A stretch of DNA of 19,833 nucleotides from an uncultured bacterium (GTDB lineage Bacteria > Cyanobacteriota > Vampirovibrionia > Gastranaerophilales > Gastranaerophilaceae). The stretch is from the NCBI GenBank assembly GCA_902765655.1, contig CACXAK010000016.1, forward strand, positions 1-19,833. Reading direction: 5' to 3'. The position numbers and the translations under genes were made by a program. The notes below the pieces were generated by a model, which saw only the letters and a list, made by a program, of their open reading frames with translations, was not told the DNA's origin and searched no databases. This document shows, one piece after another, positions 13,632 to 19,833 of the stretch. Every line of letters starts with the position of its first letter. The first letter of the stretch is position 1.

Positions 13632-14297
13632 ATGAAAAAAATTATAATAACAATTGCAATTATGTTTGGCTTTTGTACTCCTGTTTTTGCGCAAAATTAT
13701 GACAGTGAAGAGCTTATTAATATAAATGTTTATGAAAAAATCTCTCCTGCAATTGTATCAGTTGTGGCACAATTAGCTGACGGGGTTTCAGAGGGTACGG
13801 GGTGTATAATTACAACAGACGGACAAATTTTAACCGGCTGGCATGTTGTAGAAGGTGCCAAAACTATTGATATAACAACATCAAACGGTAAAACTTACAA
13901 AGCAAAATTGGTTGCAAAAATGCCAGATAAAAAGGATTTGGCAATCATAAAAATTGAAGTAAATGAAGAGCTCCCGACAGTATCATTTGGGGATTCGGAA
14001 GAAGTAAAAGTCGGACAAAAAGTTTTGGCAATAGGCAATCCGTTCGGATTTTCCAATACCCTCACTCAGGGTATAATATCAAGAATTGATTATGTAAAAA
14101 ATCGTTTTCAGACTGATGCTGCAATAAACCCGGGGTGTTCGGGCGGCCCGGTACTAAATTCCACAGGCGAAGTCATAGGTATAAGTCAGTCAATTTATAA
14201 TCCCGACCATAATATCTCAAATATCGGAATAGGTTTTGCAATTCCCTCAAATGAAGCGGTGAAATTTATTGCTTCTCAAAAGGCATTGAGGCACTAA
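13632..14297 (+). CDS. HtrA/DegP-like trypsin-fold serine protease without PDZ domain, exported
   Basis: A 221-residue protein with a signal peptide (MKKIIITIAIMFGFCTPVFAQ, cleavage about residue 20), so periplasmic or secreted. The S1C triad is present: H71 in LTGWHVVEGA, D102 in KKDLAIIKI and S170 in DAAINPGCSGGPVLN. The usual GNSGG is GCSGG, with Cys169 before the nucleophile. The protease domain ends near residue 212 and nothing follows, so the PDZ domains of DegP/DegS/HhoA are absent. Its last codons lie in an 8-bp repeat array. A GAGG ribosome site precedes the ATG at 13632. It is likely an envelope quality-control or processing protease; the substrate is unknown. Confidence 0.9.
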   Translation: MKKIIITIAIMFGFCTPVFAQNYDSEELININVYEKISPAIVSVVAQLADGVSEGTGCIITTDGQILTGWHVVEGAKTIDITTSNGKTYKAKLVAKMPDKKDLAIIKIEVNEELPTVSFGDSEEVKVGQKVLAIGNPFGFSNTLTQGIISRIDYVKNRFQTDAAINPGCSGGPVLNSTGEVIGISQSIYNPDHNISNIGIGFAIPSNEAVKFIASQKALRH

Positions 14298-14340
14298 GAT
14301 ACTGGTGCACTAAGATTTTTACGATAGTGCCTTACTGGCC
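14290..14340. repeat. 8-bp phased ACTAAG repeats in inverted orientation between convergent genes
   Basis: GCACTAAG, ATACTGGT and GCACTAAG follow one another at 14291-14314. The opposite strand at 14322-14340 carries GCCAGTAAG and GCACTATC. GGCACTA (14290-14296) and TAGTGCC (14325-14331) can pair, with the T run 14316-14320 in the loop. The stops of both flanking genes (14295-14297 and 14332-14334) lie in the repeats. A related array is at 5147-5170. Confidence 0.6.
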
Positions 14341-15453
14341 TAGCGCCATTTTCTTTACAAATTCGCCAATATCAGAGGCATCTTTTGTACCTTCAATAAA
14401 CTCAAAATCAGGACATTGGGTGTTTAGTTCTTCAATCATATCCGAAACAAGCCCCGGAATTATAATTTTGCGGGTTTTAATTTTATTTTTTATATCAAGC
14501 TCAGCTAAAAATTTTGAAACAATTTCCGGGGTGAAAGTCTGAGCGGACCACGCAGTCAAAACACTCATTCCATCCGCAGGAGCAATTATTAAATATGCGG
14601 GCACATCAAGATTTTCAAGTTCATTGGCGACCGCAAAATAAGTCAGTGCAAAGTTTGTAGTCATAAAGATTATAGAATTTTCATCAGGATTATTATATTT
14701 GTATAAGCCCGAATCAACCTGCAGAGTTCTTTGCGGATCAGTAAAAATATTGTGTCTTAATGTTATGAGTGTTGAAAACAAATCTTCATCAAATTCTTCA
14801 AAAATAAGCATGTTAGCGTATTTGCACAAATAAAAGCTTGCTCTTGCGCATTGTGAATAAATATCATCATTTTTCATAACAACGCAAACTGGAGCAAAAC
14901 AATTTTCATCTTTTTCTAAAATCGCTTTAGTGCGCGTTTCAATAAGATAATTTTTTGTAGTTTCAAAATCCTGTTCTTCAATAATATTTAATCCCAAACT
15001 TTGCAATTGTTCAAAATTAACAGAATTAATCTCATTTCCCACATTCCCGTTTTTAAATATAATTAAATCCACACCGAAGGTTTGTCCAACATGAGTGTAT
15101 TTAAATTCGCAGATTGTTTTAATCTTTTCTTGATAATCCGCTTTTGAACAATCAACTATAACAGCCAATGCTGTCGGATTTATAAATGTTTTTTCGTGCC
15201 TGTATAAAACATTTTCGCCGCCGATTTTTAAATCTCCGATTTCAACAGTATTTTGGGGATGTTTTATACTTTGAGAATAATTTTGTTTTAATTCTTCACA
15301 AACATAAGGGCATTTGTCTATTTCAATTTGTTGTTTAGCAAGTTTTAGTGAATATATCATGCATGTCTGACAGCCGCACTCCTTGCAATTGGATTGCGGA
15401 AGCTTTTTAGCGGCAGGCATATATTTAAAAATCTGTAACCCTGTCATTTCCAT
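14332..15453 (-). CDS. acsC: Corrinoid/iron-sulfur protein large subunit (CFeSP gamma), shortened
   Basis: In the Wood-Ljungdahl pathway the CFeSP carries a methyl group on a corrinoid from methyl-tetrahydrofolate to acetyl-CoA synthase. The 373-residue product has the N-terminal 4Fe-4S motif C23-x2-C26-x4-C31-x16-C48 (LPQSNCKECGCQTC...DKCPYVC), with extra cysteines at 28 and 52. The C-terminal corrinoid domain is very well conserved: TLRHNIFTDPQRTLQVDSGLY, MTTNFALTYFAVANEL and DGMSVLTAWSAQTF. The usual length is about 440-450 residues; the loss falls in the central TIM-barrel-like part. It begins one base after acsD. No acsA, acsB or acsE is adjacent. Confidence 0.9.
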   Translation of the reverse strand: MEMTGLQIFKYMPAAKKLPQSNCKECGCQTCMIYSLKLAKQQIEIDKCPYVCEELKQNYSQSIKHPQNTVEIGDLKIGGENVLYRHEKTFINPTALAVIVDCSKADYQEKIKTICEFKYTHVGQTFGVDLIIFKNGNVGNEINSVNFEQLQSLGLNIIEEQDFETTKNYLIETRTKAILEKDENCFAPVCVVMKNDDIYSQCARASFYLCKYANMLIFEEFDEDLFSTLITLRHNIFTDPQRTLQVDSGLYKYNNPDENSIIFMTTNFALTYFAVANELENLDVPAYLIIAPADGMSVLTAWSAQTFTPEIVSKFLAELDIKNKIKTRKIIIPGLVSDMIEELNTQCPDFEFIEGTKDASDIGEFVKKMALGQ

Positions 15454-15454
15454 A

Positions 15455-16135
15455 CTACAAAAGTCCCCGTATTATACCTATATTATCAGGATTTTGAATC
15501 AAAACAATATTCGCACCTGCTGCCAAAGCCCCGGAAACCGCAGTAAGTTCTATCATTTTTGCACGTTTAGTGCTGCCAAGTTTTGCTTCTTTTGTTTTTA
15601 AAGATTCAATTCCCGCCTCGCTGATTAATGGCAAATTCAGATATTCATCTTCCTTTTCAAGGCGGATTTTTTCCATTATGCTGTAACCGTATTCATAACC
15701 GTAACCCAAGCCGCCAATATCCGTATTCATAATAATTTTATTTTTATCTAACCCCATATCTAAACATAAAATGTTCAATTCCTTAGCCAAATTAATATCA
15801 ATGGGAGTTTTCAAAACCGCATAATGCCCGCCTTTAATTACAATTGGAATAATGTCTTTATAAGTTTTTTCGGTTACATAAGAAATAATACATTCTCTGT
15901 CCAAAATCTTTATAAGTTCAGGGAGTAAAACTCTGTCGATATCATCTTTCCCGCATCCGCAAATCATAAGTGGTTTATCAATTTCAGACAGTTTATTTTT
16001 TAAAAGTTTTTTTGATTTTTCAATATCTTCACCAAATTTTATAGCCAAAATATCACAATCAGCATCCGGTAAAGATTGATTGTTAGCATTTATATTTAAT
16101 GCAATTAATTTTGATTCGTTGTTTATATTAATCAT
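15455..16135 (-). CDS. acsD: Corrinoid/iron-sulfur protein small subunit (CFeSP delta), shortened
   Basis: The delta subunit is a TIM-barrel partner of AcsC that helps hold the corrinoid. The 226-residue product matches the second half of the family: KIIMNTDIGGLGYGYEYGYSIMEKIRLE (133-160), EYLNLPLISEAGIESLKTKEA (164-184) and a C-terminal ALAAGANIVLIQNPDNIGIIRGLL. Typical proteins have about 310 residues, so the N-terminal part is trimmed by some 80. The frame is complete, with ATG at 16135, a weak AAGAG upstream and no internal stop, so this is a short form rather than a broken gene. acsC follows after one base. The pair lies downstream of ftsH with a dispersed repeat between. Confidence 0.82.
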   Translation of the reverse strand: MININNESKLIALNINANNQSLPDADCDILAIKFGEDIEKSKKLLKNKLSEIDKPLMICGCGKDDIDRVLLPELIKILDRECIISYVTEKTYKDIIPIVIKGGHYAVLKTPIDINLAKELNILCLDMGLDKNKIIMNTDIGGLGYGYEYGYSIMEKIRLEKEDEYLNLPLISEAGIESLKTKEAKLGSTKRAKMIELTAVSGALAAGANIVLIQNPDNIGIIRGLL

Positions 16136-16150
16136 AAATTATGCTCTTGA

Positions 16151-16175
16151 GTAGGTTGGCGTTGTTATGCCGGCA
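16151..16175 (+). repeat. Dispersed palindromic repeat, copy between ftsH and acsD
   Basis: GTAGGTTGGCGTTGTTATGC followed by CGGCA closely matches 5305-5328, and its complement ends in CCAACCTAC like the copies at 6502 and 13467. It falls in the 48-base gap between the ftsH stop and the acsD start. Confidence 0.55.
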
Positions 16176-16183
16176 CTTTAGAT

Positions 16184-18088
16184 TTATGAAAAATTACGGC
16201 TGTTTTTTACCCGTTCCATAATTTGCGCAAATTCCTGCTCATCAATGGTTTCTTTGTCTAAAAGTTCTTTTGAAATTGCTTCAAGCATATCTCTGTTTTC
16301 GTTTAATAATCTTTTAGCAAGTTCATATCTTTCTTCAACAATATTTTTAATTTCTTCGTCTATTTCGTAAGCAATTTGTTCGGAGTAATCTCTCTGATGC
16401 CCAAAATCTCTGCCCATAAAGACATTTTCCTGATTTTTACCGTAAGCCATAGGCCCTAACTTATCACTCATACCCCACGCCGTAACCATTTTGCGAGCCA
16501 TATCGGTTACATTGATCAAGTCCTGAGAAGCGCCTGTTGAAACTTCATTTTTTCCGTAAACAATTTCTTCAGCCGCACGGCCGCCTAACGATACCGCAAT
16601 TTTTGCTAACAATTTTGCTTTACTTACATGCACACTTTCATCTTTTGGTCTTGTCCATGTTACACCTAAAGCCATTCCGCGCGGTATAATTGAAACTTTA
16701 TGCAATTCGTTTGCATCAGGCAAAAGCTTGTCTATCAATGCATGCCCTACTTCGTGATATGAAGTTAATTCTTTATCTTTATCGGTTAATACACGACTTT
16801 TCTTTTCAACCCCGGCAATTACACGGTCTATTGAAACATCGACATCTTCCATATTGATTTTATCTTTGTTTTTGCGTGCTGCAAGGAGTGCTGATTCGTT
16901 TAATAAGTTTTGCAAATCAGCACCGGTAAATCCGGGGGTACGTTTTGCAAGAATTTTTAAATCAACATCACTATCAAGTTTTTTGTTTTTTGCGTGTACT
17001 TCCAAAATTTGTTCTCTGCCTTTGACATCAGGAGCATTGATATAAATTTGTCTGTCAAATCTTCCCGGTCTTAAAAGTGCATTATCCAAAATATCGGGTC
17101 TGTTTGTAGCCGCAATTACAATAATATTAGTATTTGCATCGAATCCGTCCATTTCAACAAGCAACTGATTCAGGGTTTGTTCTCTTTCATCATGCCCCCC
17201 GCCAAGACCTGCACCACGTTGTCGTCCGACAGCATCGATTTCATCAATAAATATAATACAAGGCTGATGTTTTTTTGCCTGTTCAAACAAATCACGAACA
17301 CGGCTTGCACCTACACCTACAAACATTTCAACGAAATCTGAACCCGAAATTGAAAAGAACGGAACATTTGCTTCTCCTGCAACTGCCTTTGCCATCAATG
17401 TTTTACCTGTTCCGGGCGGCCCTACAAGCAAAACACCCTTCGGGATTTTTGCCCCTAATTTCATATATTTTTCACCGTTTTTCAGAAAATCAACGATTTC
17501 TTCAAGTTCTTTTTTCTCTTCATCAATTCCTGCAACATCTTTAAATGTTGTTTTGACTTTTGAATCCAAAAGCATTTTTGCTTTGCTTTTGCCAAACGAC
17601 ATTGCCTGAGAACCGCCTGCCTGAATGGCTTTTATCATTAAGCCAAGCGAAATAACCGCAAACAAAACGATTAAAAATGTTCCTATATTACCGACAAGTT
17701 GCCCTGATTCCTGTGTTTTTTTGACCGTAACATCAGCTCCGGATTCGTTTAATTTATCCATCAGAGTTTCGTCTCTTGCCGGTATTTGCACTTTGTATTG
17801 GTATAATGGCGCTTTATTTGCCATATCAGGAGATAAAAACGGGGAATTTATGTTAATTTCTTCTTCCTGTTTTTTTTCTTGTTTTGGTTGATTTACAGGA
17901 ACTGCAATAATCATATCGTCATATTTCTCAATTCTTGAAAATTCTTTGTTTTCAAGCATTGAAAGAAATTTTGTATATGATATTTCAGAAGTATTTGTAT
18001 TAGGACCTGTCACAAAAATTGTGGACATAAATACCACAACAATTATTGCAAGTATTATATATAACCCCGTAGATTGACTTTTATTCAT
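16184..18088 (-). CDS. ftsH: ATP-dependent zinc metalloprotease FtsH
   Basis: FtsH is a membrane-anchored AAA+ protease that degrades misfolded membrane proteins and regulatory proteins. The 634-residue product has helix 1 at about 9-27, an external segment, and helix 2 at about 134-155. The AAA domain follows with Walker A GPPGTGKT (223-230), Walker B IIFIDEID (278-285) and second region of homology ATNRPDILDNALLRPGRFDR (327-346). The zinc site is HEVGH (445-449, the family's HExxH) with third ligand D523 in TGASQDL. Length is normal. GGAAAGG precedes the ATG by 10 bases and a near-consensus promoter lies upstream. gcvPA is upstream and acsDC downstream on the same strand. Confidence 0.98.
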   Translation of the reverse strand: MNKSQSTGLYIILAIIVVVFMSTIFVTGPNTNTSEISYTKFLSMLENKEFSRIEKYDDMIIAVPVNQPKQEKKQEEEININSPFLSPDMANKAPLYQYKVQIPARDETLMDKLNESGADVTVKKTQESGQLVGNIGTFLIVLFAVISLGLMIKAIQAGGSQAMSFGKSKAKMLLDSKVKTTFKDVAGIDEEKKELEEIVDFLKNGEKYMKLGAKIPKGVLLVGPPGTGKTLMAKAVAGEANVPFFSISGSDFVEMFVGVGASRVRDLFEQAKKHQPCIIFIDEIDAVGRQRGAGLGGGHDEREQTLNQLLVEMDGFDANTNIIVIAATNRPDILDNALLRPGRFDRQIYINAPDVKGREQILEVHAKNKKLDSDVDLKILAKRTPGFTGADLQNLLNESALLAARKNKDKINMEDVDVSIDRVIAGVEKKSRVLTDKDKELTSYHEVGHALIDKLLPDANELHKVSIIPRGMALGVTWTRPKDESVHVSKAKLLAKIAVSLGGRAAEEIVYGKNEVSTGASQDLINVTDMARKMVTAWGMSDKLGPMAYGKNQENVFMGRDFGHQRDYSEQIAYEIDEEIKNIVEERYELAKRLLNENRDMLEAISKELLDKETIDEQEFAQIMERVKNSRNFS

Positions 18089-18133
18089 ATAAATATAACC
18101 TTTCCAAAAATAATCTAAGTATTTACTGTAAAG

Positions 18134-18162
18134 ATTATAACTTAAAAAGATAAAAATGTGAA
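18134..18162 (-). promoter_or_regulatory. Promoter of ftsH
   Basis: On the minus strand TTCACA (18157-18162), a 17-base spacer and a perfect TATAAT (18134-18139). The predicted start is near 18127, giving a 39-base leader. This suggests ftsH, and perhaps acsDC, is transcribed separately from gcv. Confidence 0.7.
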
Positions 18163-18192
18163 ATAAACAGTTTGAACTTATTCAGATTGTAA

Positions 18193-19434
18193 TTATTTTG
18201 TATATAAATCTATGTCTTCGTCAGTAATCATTTCAGTCACTGCGACAAGAATTTTGTGTTCATCAAGTTTAATTCCGCCCAAAATTCCTTTTTGTTCCAA
18301 ATCAGATAAAAATTTACCGGAATCTTCAACTTCTATAACAAATTCGTTAAAGAAATTTTTGTTTAAAACTTTAATTCCTTTATCTTGTAATTTTTTGGCA
18401 AGTTTATGAGCATTCAGTGTTGACAGGTATCCTGCCTGATAAAATCCTTTTTCACCCATCACAGAAAGATAAAGATTCGCGCATAATCCGATTAATGCCT
18501 GATTTGAGCATATATTACTTGTTGCTTTTTCACGTTTTATGTGCTGTTCTCTTGTTTGAATCGTGAGGCAAAAAGCTTGTTTACCTTCTTTATCCGTTGT
18601 TCTTCCTGCAAGTCGTCCTGGTAATTGGCGCATAAATTTTTCTTTGCATGCAACAAAACCGGCTGTCGGTCCGCCGAAATTCATAGGAATACCAAGTGTC
18701 TGAATGTCCCCTACAACTATGTCTGCACCGTATTCACTCGGGGGTTTGAGGATTGAAAGTGTTGAAACATCAGTGCATACTACAAGCAGGCAATCTTCAT
18801 TCTTTTTCGGTTCAATTATTTCTCCGTAGTAATTCGGAGTTTGTACCAAAACGCATGCGTAATCTTTTGCTTCCTGAGGAATTTCATCAACCCAATCTAC
18901 TTCTATGTTTTGTGAATATGTATAGGTTTTTATTACTTCTTTGTATTCAGGATTAATCGAGCTTAAGACACAAACTTTGTATTTTTTTGCTATACGGCAA
19001 GCCATTAAAATTGCTTCTGCACAAGCTGTTCCGCCGTCATATACTGTTGCATTGGATATATCCATTCCTGTCAGACGGCAAATCATGGTCTGGAATTCGT
19101 ACATAACCTGTAATGTGCCTTGTGAAATTTCCGGCTGATAAGGGGTGTATGCTGTATTAAATTCAAATCTGCCTGCAACCTGTGCTATGCATGCAGGCAC
19201 AAATTTATTATATATTCCTCCCCCCATAAAGTTAATGTAATCTGATTTATTTTCTTTGGCGAGTTTTTTTACCTGTCTTTGGGTTTCCATTTCGCTTAAA
19301 CCGTCAGGCAAATTTAACTCATTCATTCGTATTTCTTGCGGAATTTGTTTAAACAAATCTTCGACATTGTTTACCCCGATTTCGGAGCACATTTCCTTTA
19401 TTGTTTCTTCGTTATGTACTAAAAAGTTTTTCAT
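18193..19434 (-). CDS. gcvPA: Glycine dehydrogenase (decarboxylating) subunit 1, P-protein alpha
   Basis: With GcvPB it forms the split P-protein, which decarboxylates glycine and loads the aminomethyl group onto GcvH. The 413-residue product has typical stretches: GGGIYNKFVPACIAQVAGRFEFNTAYTPYQPEISQGTLQ (72-110), GMDISNATVYDGGTACAEA, PMNFGGPTAGFVACKEKFMRQLPGRLAG and AFCLTIQTREQHIKREKATSNICSNQAL. It ends at ...DEDIDLYTK, a few residues short of usual subunit-1 ends and about 30 short overall. The PLP lysine is carried by the PB subunit, which is not in the window. It starts 3 bases after gcvH. No ribosome site is obvious, so translation is probably coupled. Confidence 0.93.
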   Translation of the reverse strand: MKNFLVHNEETIKEMCSEIGVNNVEDLFKQIPQEIRMNELNLPDGLSEMETQRQVKKLAKENKSDYINFMGGGIYNKFVPACIAQVAGRFEFNTAYTPYQPEISQGTLQVMYEFQTMICRLTGMDISNATVYDGGTACAEAILMACRIAKKYKVCVLSSINPEYKEVIKTYTYSQNIEVDWVDEIPQEAKDYACVLVQTPNYYGEIIEPKKNEDCLLVVCTDVSTLSILKPPSEYGADIVVGDIQTLGIPMNFGGPTAGFVACKEKFMRQLPGRLAGRTTDKEGKQAFCLTIQTREQHIKREKATSNICSNQALIGLCANLYLSVMGEKGFYQAGYLSTLNAHKLAKKLQDKGIKVLNKNFFNEFVIEVEDSGKFLSDLEQKGILGGIKLDEHKILVAVTEMITDEDIDLYTK

Positions 19435-19437
19435 ATA

Positions 19438-19818
19438 TTAATCCAATTCTGATTTGTATTCATCGTAAGTCATTAAATCATCAAGTTCGCTATCAGCTGC
19501 ATTTGATTCGATTTTAACAAGCCAGCCGCCCTCGTAGCAATCTTCATTCAATTTTTCGGGAGCATCAATTAATTCTTCGTTAACTTCAACAATTTTACCG
19601 CTAATTGGCATATAAATTTCTGAAGCAGCTTTTACGGATTCAATATTTGCAAAAGTTTCTCCTTTTTCAAATTCATCTCCGGCAGATGGTAATTCCAAAA
19701 ATACAATATCTCCAAGCTGCTCAATTGCGTAATCTGTTAATCCGATTACATAATTATCGTTTTCTTTTACTGCATACTCGTGAGATTTTGTGCAATACAT
19801 TTCATCTTTGTAACTCAT
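19438..19818 (-). CDS. gcvH: Glycine cleavage system H protein
   Basis: GcvH is the lipoyl-carrying shuttle between the P, T and L proteins. The 126-residue product has the usual biotinyl/lipoyl fold, with the lipoylated lysine K63 in ETFANIESVKAASEIYMPISG, the typical GLTDYAIEQLGDIVFLELP before it, and NEDCYEGGWLVKIE after it. The length is normal. ATG at 19818 has a consensus AAAGGAG at 19827-19833. It precedes gcvPA by 3 bases; gcvT, usually first in such operons, would lie beyond the right edge. Confidence 0.97.
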   Translation of the reverse strand: MSYKDEMYCTKSHEYAVKENDNYVIGLTDYAIEQLGDIVFLELPSAGDEFEKGETFANIESVKAASEIYMPISGKIVEVNEELIDAPEKLNEDCYEGGWLVKIESNAADSELDDLMTYDEYKSELD

Positions 19819-19833
19819 TTATCATACTCCTTT

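Overview
The window is AT-rich and gene-dense and looks like a chromosomal segment of an anaerobic, gut-type, non-photosynthetic relative of cyanobacteria (Melainabacteria/Vampirovibrionia, probably Gastranaerophilales). The best single clue is a full-length Ycf23/DUF561 gene, a family concentrated in cyanobacteria and algal plastids. Oxygen-sensitive corrinoid/iron-sulfur protein (CFeSP) genes point to anaerobic life. The assignment is an inference; no rRNA is present.

Layout. 1-970: the 5' part of a minus-strand EF-hand protein with degenerate repeats, running off the left edge. 971-1966: a gene-poor stretch with a decayed ORF and two minus-strand terminators. 2019-3041 (-): asd. 3231-4448 (+): an M16 peptidase homologue without its zinc motif. 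4470-4900: a 431-bp MITE-like element with terminal inverted repeats, packed with hairpins. 4997-6158 (+): a 54-codon ORF and an M48-like secreted protein with an altered zinc motif. 6241-7442 (-): the rpsF-ssb-rpsR operon, with a repeat-rich insertion between ssb and rpsR. 7569-9112 (+): an MlaE/MlaF lipid ABC pair from an apparently leaderless promoter. 9129-11732 (-): a GltD-like flavoprotein, a DUF805-like membrane protein and a secreted protein. 11839-13444 (-): ycf23 and a second mlaE, separated by a tandemly duplicated terminator that also carries the -35 box of the second mlaE. 13632-14297 (+): a PDZ-less HtrA-like protease. 14332-16135 (-): acsD-acsC, both subunits of a reduced CFeSP. 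16184-18088 (-): ftsH. 18193-19818 (-): gcvH-gcvPA.

Themes. One-carbon metabolism appears twice on the minus strand around ftsH: the glycine cleavage genes make methylene-tetrahydrofolate, and CFeSP carries methyl groups. No CO dehydrogenase/acetyl-CoA synthase gene is visible here. Envelope functions are the other theme: two MlaE permeases, FtsH, an HtrA-like protease and several exported proteins. Small dispersed repeats lie in gene leaders and at gene ends: a TAGGTYGGC/GCCAACCTA-type palindrome in at least four places and 8-bp ACTAAG-phased tandem repeats in two. The most notable items are the orphan minimal CFeSP, the 431-bp hairpin element, the duplicated terminator-promoter and the two neighbouring zinc-peptidase homologues with degenerate metal motifs.
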